Positions 23,822 through 32,445 of a DNA stretch of 41,166 bases are shown piece after piece. How positions within the stretch are numbered: the first letter of the stretch is position 1; every line of letters begins with the position of its first letter. The position numbers and the translations under genes were made by a program. The notes under the pieces were generated by a model, which was not told where the DNA came from, did not search any database, and was given only the letters and a program-made list of their open reading frames with translations. The DNA is from an uncultured Caulobacterales bacterium (GTDB lineage: Bacteria > Pseudomonadota > Alphaproteobacteria > Caulobacterales > Caulobacteraceae), in assembly GCA_903900155.1 (NCBI GenBank), contig CAIUMD010000081.1:1-41166 (forward strand). The letters run 5' to 3'.

Positions 23822-26428
23822 ATGTGCGCAAAGACCAAGGGGCGGCTGGCCGCCTCGTCCGCTCTCGCCCTGATGGCCGTCGCCGCGCCGGCCTTGGCCC
23901 AGACCAGGGCCGCTGACGACACCGTCACGGAAGTCATCGTCACCGGCTCGCGTTTCGGGCCCCGTGTCGCCACACAATCGGTGACGCCCGTCGACACGCT
24001 GTCCACCCAGGACCTGGCCAAGACCGGCGCCAGCGATCTGCAGGGCCAACTGAAGGTCGCCGTTCCCAGCTTCAGCACGCCCCGTCCCAGCGCCGCCGGG
24101 GCCGTCGACTTCCTGACCCCGCCCACCCTGCGCGGCCTCTCGACCGGCCAGATCCTGATGCTGGTCAATGGCAAGCGCCGGCATACCAACGCCGAGCTGA
24201 ATTCCAACAACCAGATCGGCCGCGGCGACGTGGCCTATGACTTCAACGCCATTCCGACGGCGGCCATCGGCAGCGTCGAGGTGCTGCGCGACGGCGCCGC
24301 CGCCCAGTACGGTTCGGACGCGATCGCCGGCGTCATCAATGTCCAGCTGGACCGAAGCCTGGGCCTCCAGGCGCGGGCCCGCTACGGCGTCACCGACCGC
24401 GGCGACGGCGAGGACACCCAGCTCAGCCTCGGCTACGGCGTCGGCGTCGGCGACGGCGGCTTCGTGCGCCTGACCGGCTTCTACCAGGATCACGGCCACA
24501 CCGACCGGGCCCTGGCCGACACCCGTCAGCAGTATTTCGGAACGAGCGGCGGGGGCCTGACCATGCCGTCCGGCAACTACGGTTCGGGGGTCGGCCTGAC
24601 GCCGTCGAACGGGACGCTGGATGCGCGCGAGGCCACGGTCGACCGCAACACCTGGCTCTATGGCGAGCCCGACTACAAGAACGCGGGCGTGTTCGTGAAT
24701 GCCGAACTTCCGGTGACCGCGGCGGTGACCGCCTACGCCTTCGGCGGCTACAACCGCCTGGACGGCACGAGCTACAACTACATCCGGCGCGCGGGCCAGG
24801 ACGAGACCGTCCGGGCGCTCTATCCGAACGGCTTTCGGCCCGAGCAGCAGAGCCGGCTGGAAAACTATTCGGGGGCGGCCGGCCTGAAGGGCGCCGACCT
24901 GGCGGGTTTCGCCTGGGACCTGTCGACGGTCTATGGCGTCTCGGTCGATGAACTGCGCGTCACCAATTCGAACAACGCCTCCTATGGCGCGGCCAGCCCG
25001 ACCTCCGTCCTGCGCGGCGGTCACAAGTTCCGCCAGTGGACCACCAACCTCGACCTGACGCGGGAGCTGGATCTTGGCGGCGGATCGCCGGTCAAGCTCG
25101 CCTTGGGCGCCGAGTACCGGAAGGAGTGGTACAGCCTGCGGGCGGGCGAGCCGGCCAGCTACCAGAACGGCGGCGCGCCCATTCTGGATGGTCCCAACGC
25201 CGGCAAGCCCGCGCCGGTCGGCATCCAGTCGGCGGTCGGCATCTCGCCCAGCGACGTCATTCCCGGTCAGCGCGACAGCAAGGCCGCCTATGCCGAGGTC
25301 GAGAAGGATTTCGGCGATCGGCTCCGCCTCTCGGCGGCCGCGCGCTACGAGGACTATTCGGACTTCGGCGACACGGCCAACTACAAGGTCTCGGGCCGGT
25401 TCGAGATCACCGACGACCTGGCGCTGCGCGCCACCGTGGGCTCGGGCTTCCGCGCGCCGGCCCTGGCGCAGTCCTACTACAGCCAGAGCGACTTTTCGTT
25501 CGTCAACGGCCAGTTGCTGAAGGTCCGCATCGTCTCGGTCAACGACGCGCTGGCGCCGCTGATCGGCGCCAAGCCGCTCAAGCCCGAGAAGTCCAACAAC
25601 GTCTCGGGCGGGCTGGTCTTCAACCATGGACCCTTCGCCGCCACGTTCGACGCCTATCAGATCAAGCTCAAGGACCGCATCGTCATCTCGTCGAACTTCC
25701 AGAGCACGGCGCTGACGAACTTCCTGGCCACGCAAGGCTTTTCCGGCATCGCCGCGGTCGCCTACCTGACCAACGCGGTCGACACCACGACCAAGGGCTT
25801 CGACGTCACGGCGCGCTATCGCCAGGACTTCGGCGACCTGGGCCGCGTGACCGCGACCCTGGCGGGCAGCTACGCCAAGACGACGTTCGACCGGATCGAT
25901 GGCACGCCGCCCGCCGTCGCGGCCTTCGGCGTCACCGCGCCCCTGGTCGACCTCACCCAGCAGGTGCGCCTGACGCGGAGCGCGCCCAGGGACAAGCAGA
26001 CGGCGAACCTGGCCTGGGACAAGGGCCGCTGGCGCGTGAACCTGACCGCCACCCGCTATGGCAAGGTTTCCCAGGTGGCGCTGACGGGCAAGACCCAGGC
26101 CCAGGTCGCCGCCCTGATCCCCGGCTACAACGTGACCGTGGTCCCCTCGGCGCCGGGGTCGGCCAATTCCGACATCATCCAGCATTTCCGGGCCGACATC
26201 GTCACGGATCTGGATGTCGGCTTCGAGGTCAGCCGGGCCCTGACGCTGACGACCGGCGTCGCCAACCTCTTCGACAAGTTCCCGGAAAAGCAGATCGCCT
26301 CCACGGCCGCCAGCGTCGCGGCGGGGACCAACGGCGCCGATAACGCCGGCATCTTCCCCTACGCGTTCATCGCGCCCTACGGGGTGAGCGGCCGCTTCTT
26401 CTACGTCAAGGCCGCCTACAGCTTCTGA
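23822..26428 (+). CDS. TonB-dependent receptor of the LysR-linked cluster
   Basis: The 868-residue outer-membrane receptor begins MCAKTKGRLAASSALALMAVAAPALAQ, a signal peptide. It has a TonB-box-like DTVTEVIVTGSRF, a plug (LRGLSTGQILMLVNGKRRH, VEVLRDGAAAQYGSDAIAGVINVQL), and a barrel ending in FFYVKAAYSF. ATG 23822 is chosen because GGGGGA lies five bases upstream. The frame is open back to 23777, but that extension would precede the signal peptide. It is followed 31 bases later by ridA. The shared 45-bp element and the downstream genes suggest it imports an amino acid, a peptide or a conjugate for the Aap-type importer, not a sugar. Confidence 0.93.
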   Translation: MCAKTKGRLAASSALALMAVAAPALAQTRAADDTVTEVIVTGSRFGPRVATQSVTPVDTLSTQDLAKTGASDLQGQLKVAVPSFSTPRPSAAGAVDFLTPPTLRGLSTGQILMLVNGKRRHTNAELNSNNQIGRGDVAYDFNAIPTAAIGSVEVLRDGAAAQYGSDAIAGVINVQLDRSLGLQARARYGVTDRGDGEDTQLSLGYGVGVGDGGFVRLTGFYQDHGHTDRALADTRQQYFGTSGGGLTMPSGNYGSGVGLTPSNGTLDAREATVDRNTWLYGEPDYKNAGVFVNAELPVTAAVTAYAFGGYNRLDGTSYNYIRRAGQDETVRALYPNGFRPEQQSRLENYSGAAGLKGADLAGFAWDLSTVYGVSVDELRVTNSNNASYGAASPTSVLRGGHKFRQWTTNLDLTRELDLGGGSPVKLALGAEYRKEWYSLRAGEPASYQNGGAPILDGPNAGKPAPVGIQSAVGISPSDVIPGQRDSKAAYAEVEKDFGDRLRLSAAARYEDYSDFGDTANYKVSGRFEITDDLALRATVGSGFRAPALAQSYYSQSDFSFVNGQLLKVRIVSVNDALAPLIGAKPLKPEKSNNVSGGLVFNHGPFAATFDAYQIKLKDRIVISSNFQSTALTNFLATQGFSGIAAVAYLTNAVDTTTKGFDVTARYRQDFGDLGRVTATLAGSYAKTTFDRIDGTPPAVAAFGVTAPLVDLTQQVRLTRSAPRDKQTANLAWDKGRWRVNLTATRYGKVSQVALTGKTQAQVAALIPGYNVTVVPSAPGSANSDIIQHFRADIVTDLDVGFEVSRALTLTTGVANLFDKFPEKQIASTAASVAAGTNGADNAGIFPYAFIAPYGVSGRFFYVKAAYSF

Positions 26429-26459
26429 TCGCGCCCAGCGCTCGTTTCCGGGAAATCCA

Positions 26460-26927
26460 ATGTCGAAGATCCAGGACCGGCTCGCGGCCCTCGGCGTCGT
26501 TCTCGACGCGCCCGCGCCCCCCGTCGCGGCCTATGCCCCCGTCGTCATCCATGGCGGGCTGGCCTATGTCTCGGGTCAGCTGCCGCGCGAGGGCGGCCAG
26601 CTGGTGAAGGGGCGGGTCGGCCGCGACCTGACGGCCGACGCGGCCGCGCACGCCGCCCGGCTCTGCGCCATCGCGGTGCTGGCGGTGCTGCGGCAGGCCC
26701 TCGACGACGACCTCGACCGGGTCGCCGGCTGTCTCCAGCTGAACGGCTTCGTCGCCGCGGACGATGGGTTCGAGGCGCACTCGGCGGTGATCAACGGCGC
26801 TTCGCAGCTGATGGTCGACGTGTTCGGCGCCGCCGGCGCCCATGCGCGCGCGGCGATCGGCGTGGCCACCCTGCCGTTCGGCGTTCCCGTCGAGGTCAGC
26901 GCCGTCTTCGCCGTGGAGGCGCGCTAG
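26460..26927 (+). CDS. RidA family (YjgF/YER057c) deaminase-like protein
   Basis: The 155-residue protein has the RidA fold of the longer subgroup: YAPVVIHGGLAYVSGQLPREGG near the start, a helix pair in the middle, and ARAAIGVATLPFGVPVEVSAVFAVE at the end, where the Arg and Glu form the active-site pocket. RidA hydrolyses reactive enamines or imines such as 2-aminoacrylate, made by PLP enzymes that eliminate at the beta carbon. In this cluster it fits as the partner of the lyase at 27969. Its stop overlaps that of the convergent lysR gene by two bases. GGGAAAT lies before the ATG. Confidence 0.9.
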   Translation: MSKIQDRLAALGVVLDAPAPPVAAYAPVVIHGGLAYVSGQLPREGGQLVKGRVGRDLTADAAAHAARLCAIAVLAVLRQALDDDLDRVAGCLQLNGFVAADDGFEAHSAVINGASQLMVDVFGAAGAHARAAIGVATLPFGVPVEVSAVFAVEAR

Positions 26928-27871
26928 TGGCCGGTTTCGTCGTCGGTCTCGGGCTCGCCGAACTGCGCCGCGCAAGCCCGGCTCATCAGGTCGCGCTCGG
27001 CCTCCAGCGCCGCGATCAGCTCGTCCAGCAGCCGCGAGCGGGCGCGATGCGGCGGCAGGATCAGCAGCGACCGAAAGGGGATGGCGGGGAAGAAGGGACG
27101 CGCCGTCAGACCGGCGGTCTCATAGCCGCCGGAGAGATAGGCCAGGGAGTTGGTCAGGCCCAGGCCCAGGCCCCGCGCGGCGAACTCGCACACGGTGGCG
27201 GCGAACTGGGTCTCCACGGTGATTTGAGGGCTGACGCCGGCGGCCGCCAGGGCCTGGTCGAAGCGCTTGCGGGCGGTGTCGTCGGGCGCCAGCGAGATCA
27301 GCGCCTGGCCCTTGAGCATGGATGGGACGATCGTGTCGACTTGGGCCAGCGGATGGTCGGGGCGCATGACGCAGACGCCGCGGGTGGTGATGAACGGCTG
27401 GGCCACCAGGTTGGCGGTGTCGATCTCGTCCGCGCACAGCCCGACATCGTAGACGCCGCTGGCCACCAGGTTGCGCACCGTCGCGGAGTTGGCGATCTCG
27501 AAGGTGATGCTGACGTTCGGGCGGCGCGCGGCGAACGCGGTGATCGCCTTGGGCGCGAAGGTCAGGCCCAGCGCGGCCGAGCTGGCGATGCGCAGGGCGC
27601 CGGCGCCCACGGCGCGGATGCGGGCGACGGTCTGGCGCAGCCGATCGAGCCCGACATAGGTGTCGAGGATCTCCTGATGCAGCAGATGGGCCTCGGGCGT
27701 CGGCGTCAGGCGCGGACCGGATCGCTCGAACAGCTTCAGCCGGGTCGTGTCCTCCAGGCGCTTCAGCGCCCGGCTGATCGCCGGCTGGGAGATGCCCAGC
27801 AACTGGGCCGCGCCCGTCGTCGAGCCGCTCTTCATGACCGCGTTGAAGGCTTCGATGAGGCTGAGGTTCAT
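26924..27871 (-). CDS. LysR-family transcriptional regulator
   Basis: The 315-residue protein has the LysR winged helix-turn-helix (IEAFNAVMKSGSTTGAAQLLGISQPAISRALKRLE) followed by a two-lobed ligand-binding domain (LRIASSAALGLTFAPKAI to TVCEFAARGLGLGLTNSLAYL). It is transcribed away from the lyase-transporter operon, the usual arrangement for LysR regulators and their targets, and converges on ridA. TATAAT lies seven bases before its ATG, so its message may be leaderless. The ligand is probably the substrate amino acid or a cleavage product. Confidence 0.93.
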   Translation of the reverse strand: MNLSLIEAFNAVMKSGSTTGAAQLLGISQPAISRALKRLEDTTRLKLFERSGPRLTPTPEAHLLHQEILDTYVGLDRLRQTVARIRAVGAGALRIASSAALGLTFAPKAITAFAARRPNVSITFEIANSATVRNLVASGVYDVGLCADEIDTANLVAQPFITTRGVCVMRPDHPLAQVDTIVPSMLKGQALISLAPDDTARKRFDQALAAAGVSPQITVETQFAATVCEFAARGLGLGLTNSLAYLSGGYETAGLTARPFFPAIPFRSLLILPPHRARSRLLDELIAALEAERDLMSRACAAQFGEPETDDETGH

Positions 27872-27877
27872 GGCTCG

Positions 27878-27922
27878 ATTATAACACTAGCGAATAGAAT
27901 GCGTATCAATATGCATTTGATG
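27878..27922. promoter_or_regulatory. 45-bp shared element between lysR and the lyase operon
   Basis: This is the second copy of the sequence at 23704-23748. It includes an 18-bp near-palindrome ATGCGTATCAATATGCAT (27899-27916) and, reading left, the TATAAT -10 of lysR (27883-27878). It ends on the -35 of the lyase promoter. LysR binding here could both repress its own gene and activate the operon. Confidence 0.65.
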
Positions 27923-27945
27923 CAGATTTGGCGCGCGATTTAAAT
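27917..27945 (+). promoter_or_regulatory. Promoter of the lyase-transporter operon
   Basis: TTGATG (27917-27922), 17 bases, then TTAAAT (27940-27945). Start is predicted near 27952, shortly before GGGAGG (27953-27958) and the ATG at 27969. The -35 abuts the 45-bp element, as expected for LysR-activated promoters. Confidence 0.5.
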
Positions 27946-27968
27946 CCCTTTCGGGAGGCGATAGCTCG

Positions 27969-29159
27969 ATGCATGACGAAACACTCTGCCTGAAACGCGG
28001 GGACCCGCCGGAGACCTTCGATAGCCTGGTGACCCCGGTCCATCGGGCGTCGACCATCGTGTTCCCGACCGTGGCCGCCTATCAGGCCCGGCGCGAGACG
28101 ATCTATGACGGCTATTCCTACGGCCTCTATGGCACCCCGACGTCGCGGGCCCTGGAACTGCAACTGGCGGGACTGGAGCGCGCGGCCAAGAGCCTGGTGG
28201 TGCAGTCGGGGTTCGCGGCCATCGTGGTCACCACCCTGGCCTGCGCCAGGTCCGGCCAGCAGGTGCTGTTCCCCGACTGCGCCTACGACACGGTCCGGCC
28301 GTTCGCGGCCAACTTCCTGGGCGGTTTGGGCGTCGAGGCGGTGTTCTACGATCCGTTGCTGGGCGAGGGGATCGAATCTCTCCTCACTGACCGCACCGCG
28401 TTGGTATGGGTGGAGTCGCCGGGCTCGATGACCATGGAGGTCCAGGACATTCCGGCCATCGCCGCCGCCGCCCGGCGGCGCGGGATCAAGGTGGCCGCCG
28501 ACAACACCTGGGCCACGCCGTTGCGGTTCAAGCCGCTGGACCATGGCGTCGACTTCTCGATGACCGCGATCTCCAAATACATCAACGGCCATTCCGACCT
28601 GATCATGGGCGCGGTGTCGGTCGCCGACGAGGCGCTGTATCGCCGCCTCAAGGACTTCTGCCGCTATCTGGGCTACGGGGTCTCGGCCGACGAGTGCAGC
28701 CTGGCCCTGCGCGGGCTGGAAACCCTGGCCGTCCGGCTCGACCGCTGCGAGGCCAGCGCCCTGACGCTGGCGCGGTGGCTGCAGTCGCAACCGTTCGTCG
28801 CCGAGGTGCGCCACCCGGCCCTGGCCTCCAACCCCGGGCACGACATCTGGCGCCGGGACTTCTCCGGCGCGACCGGAGTCTTCTCGGTGCTCGTCCACCC
28901 GTGGGCCCGTAACGGGCTCGCTGAAGCGATCGAAGGGCTGGAGCACTTCGCGATCGGCGCCAGCTGGGGCGGCGTTCACAGCGTCGTGGCGGTCCTGGAC
29001 GCGCCGCCGCCGCGCACGGCCCGCCCGTTCGAGCACGACGGTCCGCTTCTGCGCTTCAGCATCGGCCTGGAACATGTCGACGACCTGAAGGCCGATATCG
29101 AAGGCAGCTTTTCGCGTCTGAGCGCCGACGCTCGTCCTTCCACGGAGATCCTGTCATGA
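27969..29159 (+). CDS. PLP-dependent cystathionine-lyase-like enzyme
   Basis: The 396-residue protein belongs to the Cys/Met metabolism PLP family (MetB/MetC/MGL). It shows YSYGLYGTPTSRALE near the N-terminus, VVQSGFAAI for phosphate binding, D178 in AADNTWATP to hold the pyridine nitrogen, and K203 in AISKYINGHSDLIMG as the Schiff-base lysine. LLRFSIGLEHVDDL near the end contains the carboxylate-binding Arg. The proteobacterial MetC-type cystathionine beta-lyase subgroup fits best: it makes pyruvate, ammonia and a thiol through 2-aminoacrylate. A gamma-lyase or desulfhydrase is also possible. It leads an operon with aapJQMP; its stop overlaps the aapJ start by four bases. Confidence 0.9.
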   Translation: MHDETLCLKRGDPPETFDSLVTPVHRASTIVFPTVAAYQARRETIYDGYSYGLYGTPTSRALELQLAGLERAAKSLVVQSGFAAIVVTTLACARSGQQVLFPDCAYDTVRPFAANFLGGLGVEAVFYDPLLGEGIESLLTDRTALVWVESPGSMTMEVQDIPAIAAAARRRGIKVAADNTWATPLRFKPLDHGVDFSMTAISKYINGHSDLIMGAVSVADEALYRRLKDFCRYLGYGVSADECSLALRGLETLAVRLDRCEASALTLARWLQSQPFVAEVRHPALASNPGHDIWRRDFSGATGVFSVLVHPWARNGLAEAIEGLEHFAIGASWGGVHSVVAVLDAPPPRTARPFEHDGPLLRFSIGLEHVDDLKADIEGSFSRLSADARPSTEILS

Positions 29160-30187
29160 GGCGCGCCGCCACCACACTTCTCGCGACCCTGCTGGTCGCC
29201 GCCATGGCGGGCTGTTCGCCGCCGACGGCCGGCGGGCAGAGCGCCGTCGACAAGATCAAGGCCAGGGGCCAGGTCAACTGCAGCGGCAGCCAGGGTATTC
29301 CGGGCCTGTCGAGGCCCGACGAAAAGGGCGTCTGGCGCGGGTTCGACAGCGACATCTGCCGGGCCTTCGCCGCCGCGGTGCTGGGCGACGCGACCAAGGT
29401 CCAGTTCACGCCGCTGAACGCCGCCCAGCGCCTGCCGGCTGTGCAGACCGGCGAGATCGACGTGCTGTCGCGCACCTCGACCATCACCTTCACGCGCGAC
29501 ATGTCGATCCGGTTCGTCACGGTCACGCTCTACGACAGCGACGCGGTCATCGTCCGCAAGTCGCTGGGCGTCACCTCTCCGGCCGGACTCAACGGCAAGA
29601 CCGTCTGCATGCAGGGCGGCGGCAGCCTGGTGGAAACGGCGCTATCGGAGGCCGAGGCGGAATACAGGATGAAGGTGACGCGGGTCTATTTCGACTCGAC
29701 CATCACCGCCCGCGACACCTATTTCGCCGGACGTTGCGACGCCTACATCACCGACGGCCTAGCCGCCCGCAGCCAGCTGGCGACCGTGGCCAAGAAGCCC
29801 GAGGACCACGCGCTGATCTTCGTCGGTTCGGGCGTCGAGCCCAACGGCATCGCCATCCCCCGCGGCGACGACCGCTGGTACGACGTCACCCGCTGGACGG
29901 TGAACCTCCTGATCTGGGCGGAACTCAACGGCGTCACCCAGGCCAATGTGGACGAGATGGCCAAGTCGGGACCCGAACAGGTCCGCCGCCTGCTGGGGGG
30001 CGACCCCGCCTATGGCAAGGCGCTCGGCCTCGATCCGCGCTGGGCGTACAACGTCATCAAGCAGGTGGGGAACTACAAGGAGATCTGGAACCGCAACCTG
30101 GGTGACGACACGCCGATCAAGGCCGACCGTCGCCTCAACCGCCTCTATACCGAAGGCGGCCTGATGTTCCCCTTTCCGTGGGATTGA
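29156..30187 (+). CDS. aapJ: Amino-acid ABC transporter substrate-binding lipoprotein, AapJ-like
   Basis: The 343-residue protein is a family 3 solute-binding protein of the AapJ type (VDKIKARGQVNCSGSQGIPGLS, GVWRGFDSDICRAFAAAVLGD, TGEIDVLSRTSTITFTRD, DAYITDGLAARSQL). It should bind an L-amino acid and deliver it to AapQM. The N-terminus MRRAATTLLATLLVAAMAGC looks like a lipoprotein signal with C20 as the acylated residue, which is unusual for AapJ homologues in Gram-negative bacteria, normally soluble in the periplasm. The start overlaps the lyase stop (ATGA) and aapQ follows after three bases. Confidence 0.92.
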   Translation: MRRAATTLLATLLVAAMAGCSPPTAGGQSAVDKIKARGQVNCSGSQGIPGLSRPDEKGVWRGFDSDICRAFAAAVLGDATKVQFTPLNAAQRLPAVQTGEIDVLSRTSTITFTRDMSIRFVTVTLYDSDAVIVRKSLGVTSPAGLNGKTVCMQGGGSLVETALSEAEAEYRMKVTRVYFDSTITARDTYFAGRCDAYITDGLAARSQLATVAKKPEDHALIFVGSGVEPNGIAIPRGDDRWYDVTRWTVNLLIWAELNGVTQANVDEMAKSGPEQVRRLLGGDPAYGKALGLDPRWAYNVIKQVGNYKEIWNRNLGDDTPIKADRRLNRLYTEGGLMFPFPWD

Positions 30188-30190
30188 TCC

Positions 30191-31363
30191 GTGGCCCTTA
30201 CCGTTTCCGGCCCTCCGGGCCTCGCCCGCCCGAGCCGCGGCGTGGTCCGTCGCGTCGACCTGCTGGCGCAGGCCGCCGCGATCGCGGTGGTGCTGGTCGT
30301 CCTGGGCGTGATCCTGGCGACCACCCGCTATAATCTGAGCGCGCGCGGCATTCAGCTGGGCCTGGACTTCCTGGTCGAGCGCGCGGGCTTCACTGTCGCC
30401 GAGACGCTGCTGCCCTACGATCCTGGCGACAGCGTGTTGCGGGCCATGTGGGTCGGCGTCACCAACTCGCTGTTCGTCTCGATCGTCGTCGGCGTCGCCT
30501 CGACCATCCTGGGCGTTCTCGTCGGCGTCTGCCGCCTGAGCCCCAATCCGATGGTCGCCGGCCTGGCCCGCGTCTGGGTCGAAGGCGTGCGCAACACCCC
30601 GCCGGTGCTGCTGCTGATCTTCCTCTATTCCCTGTGGTGGCAGGTCGCGCCGAGCGATCATGCCGTGGCCCTGGCGCCGGGCGTGCTGGCCTCGATCCGG
30701 GGCTTGGCCGTGCCCAAGGTGACCACGCCATGGTCCGGCATGGACCTGCTGCTGCTCGCAGTCCTGGCGGGCGGACTGGCCTGGCTGGTCGCGCGGCCGC
30801 CCCGGGCGGCGCGGGCCATGCCCCGGCCGTTCCTCGCGGGCGCGGCGATCGCGGTGACGGCGCTGGCCGCCCTGATGCTGGGCCTGGACGGCCGGGCGGG
30901 GATCATCCTGCCTCGGGCCGAGGGCGCGACCCTGGCCAGCGGCGCTGTCCTGACGCCCGAGCTCTTCACCATCCTGTTCGGCCTCACGCTCTACACCACC
31001 GGCTTCATCGCCGAGGTCGTGCGCGGCGGCATCGAGGCCGTGCCGAAGGGACAGTGGGAAGCCGCCCGCGCCCTGGGGCTGGGCGAGGCCAGCGTGCTGC
31101 GGCTGGTCGTGCTGCCACAGATGCTGCGGGTCGTGATTCCGCCCATGACCAGCCAGTACGTCAACATCGTCAAGAACAGCACCCTGGCCCTGGCGGTCGG
31201 CTACACGGACTTCCTGACCATCATGGGCACGATCATCAACAAGACCGGCCACGCGATCGAGGGCACCGTTCTGATCGTCGTGGTCTATCTGTGCATCAAC
31301 CTCACGATCTCGACCGCGCTGAACCTCTACAACGCCCGGATCGCCATGCGGGGAGGGCGCTGA
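30191..31363 (+). CDS. aapQ: Amino-acid ABC transporter permease, AapQ-like
   Basis: The 390-residue inner-membrane protein is the first permease of an Aap-type importer. It has an N-terminal helix ([20 protein letters not shown]), the long AapQ-specific middle region, and a His/Glu/Gln permease domain with the EAA loop [32 protein letters not shown] in segments, followed by [19 protein letters not shown]. The start is GTG at 30191. The last base of its TGA is the first base of the aapM ATG. Similarity is to the general L-amino acid transporter, but the specificity may be narrower here. Confidence 0.92.
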   Translation: MALTVSGPPGLARPSRGVVRRVDLLAQAAAIAVVLVVLGVILATTRYNLSARGIQLGLDFLVERAGFTVAETLLPYDPGDSVLRAMWVGVTNSLFVSIVVGVASTILGVLVGVCRLSPNPMVAGLARVWVEGVRNTPPVLLLIFLYSLWWQVAPSDHAVALAPGVLASIRGLAVPKVTTPWSGMDLLLLAVLAGGLAWLVARPPRAARAMPRPFLAGAAIAVTALAALMLGLDGRAGIILPRAEGATLASGAVLTPELFTILFGLTLYTTGFIAEVVRGGIEAVPKGQWEAARALGLGEASVLRLVVLPQMLRVVIPPMTSQYVNIVKNSTLALAVGYTDFLTIMGTIINKTGHAIEGTVLIVVVYLCINLTISTALNLYNARIAMRGGR

Positions 31364-32445
31364 TGACCGCCATCGACCCGATGCTCGAGACGCCCCGGCG
31401 CGTCCTGCGCAATTCCGGCGCCGCGTGGCGGCGCCTGTTCGACAGCCCGCTGAACGTCGCCCTCAGCCTCCTGGTCCTGGCCGCCGCGGCGATGGCGGTT
31501 CCGCCGCTCTTCAAGTGGGCGGTGCTGGACGCGGCGTTCCTGCCCGCCACGCCCCAGACTTGCCAGGCCCACGCCGGGGCCTGCTGGAGCTTCATCGTCG
31601 CCAAGCACAGCCAGATCCTGTTCGGCATCTATCCCCTGGACGAGCGCTGGCGTCCGGCGATCGTCTGCGTCGGCCTGATCGGCCTGCTGATCTATTCGGT
31701 GAGGCCATCGTCCTGGCGGCGCGGCCTGCTCGTGGCCTGGCTGGTCATGATGGTCGCCGCTCAGGTCCTGATGGGAGGGGGGATCTTCGGCCTGACCCCG
31801 GTCTCCACGGCGCTCTGGGGCGGTCTGCCGGTCACGCTGATCCTGACGGTCGTGGCCATCGGCGGCGGCTTCCCGCTGGCGATCCTGCTGGCCCTGGCGC
31901 GGCGCTCGGAACTGCCGGCGCTGCGCGTGCTGAGCACCATCTTCATCGAGACGATGCGCGGCCTGCCGCTGCTGAGCATCCTGTTCATCGCCTCGATCAT
32001 GCTGCCGCTGCTGCTGCCCGCGGCCCTGGTGCCCGACAAGCTGGTGCGGGCGCTGATCGCGCTCCTGCTGTTCGCCGCCGCCTACATGGCCGAGGTCGTG
32101 CGAGGAGGGCTCCAGGCCATTCCCCGCGGCCAGTACGAAGCCGCCGCGGCGCTGGGCCTGGGCTACTGGCGCACCCAGCAGAAGGTGGTCCTTCCCCAGG
32201 CGCTGAACGTGTCGATCCCGGCGCTCACCAGCACCATCATCGTGATGATCAAGAACACCAGCCTGGTGTTGGTGGTCGGGCTGTTCGACCTGATCAGCTC
32301 GGGCAAGTCCGCCCTGGCCGACCCCACCTGGCGGTCGCCCGCCATCGAGACCTACATTTTCATCAGCGCCATCTATTTCGTTCTCTGCTTTGGCTTTGGC
32401 CGGTTCGCGGAGTCGTTCGAGCGCCGCAACAAGGTGAGCCGATAA
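31363..32445 (+). CDS. aapM: Amino-acid ABC transporter permease, AapM-like
   Basis: The 360-residue membrane protein is the second permease subunit. It contains an N-terminal helix ([19 protein letters not shown]), the periplasmic loop [32 protein letters not shown] that marks AapM, and the C-terminal permease domain with [15 protein letters not shown] and the EAA loop [33 protein letters not shown] in segments. Its TAA shares one base with the ATG of aapP (TAATG), so these genes are tightly coupled. Confidence 0.92.
   Translation: MTAIDPMLETPRRVLRNSGAAWRRLFDSPLNVALSLLVLAAAAMAVPPLFKWAVLDAAFLPATPQTCQAHAGACWSFIVAKHSQILFGIYPLDERWRPAIVCVGLIGLLIYSVRPSSWRRGLLVAWLVMMVAAQVLMGGGIFGLTPVSTALWGGLPVTLILTVVAIGGGFPLAILLALARRSELPALRVLSTIFIETMRGLPLLSILFIASIMLPLLLPAALVPDKLVRALIALLLFAAAYMAEVVRGGLQAIPRGQYEAAAALGLGYWRTQQKVVLPQALNVSIPALTSTIIVMIKNTSLVLVVGLFDLISSGKSALADPTWRSPAIETYIFISAIYFVLCFGFGRFAESFERRNKVSR

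Noticed and set aside
20451..23831. A 1126-codon frame that seems to fuse the permease to a long N-terminal part
   Set aside because: The upstream part is an out-of-frame reading of the ATPase gene and its promoter region. The permease has its own ATG at 22790, overlapping the ATPase stop.
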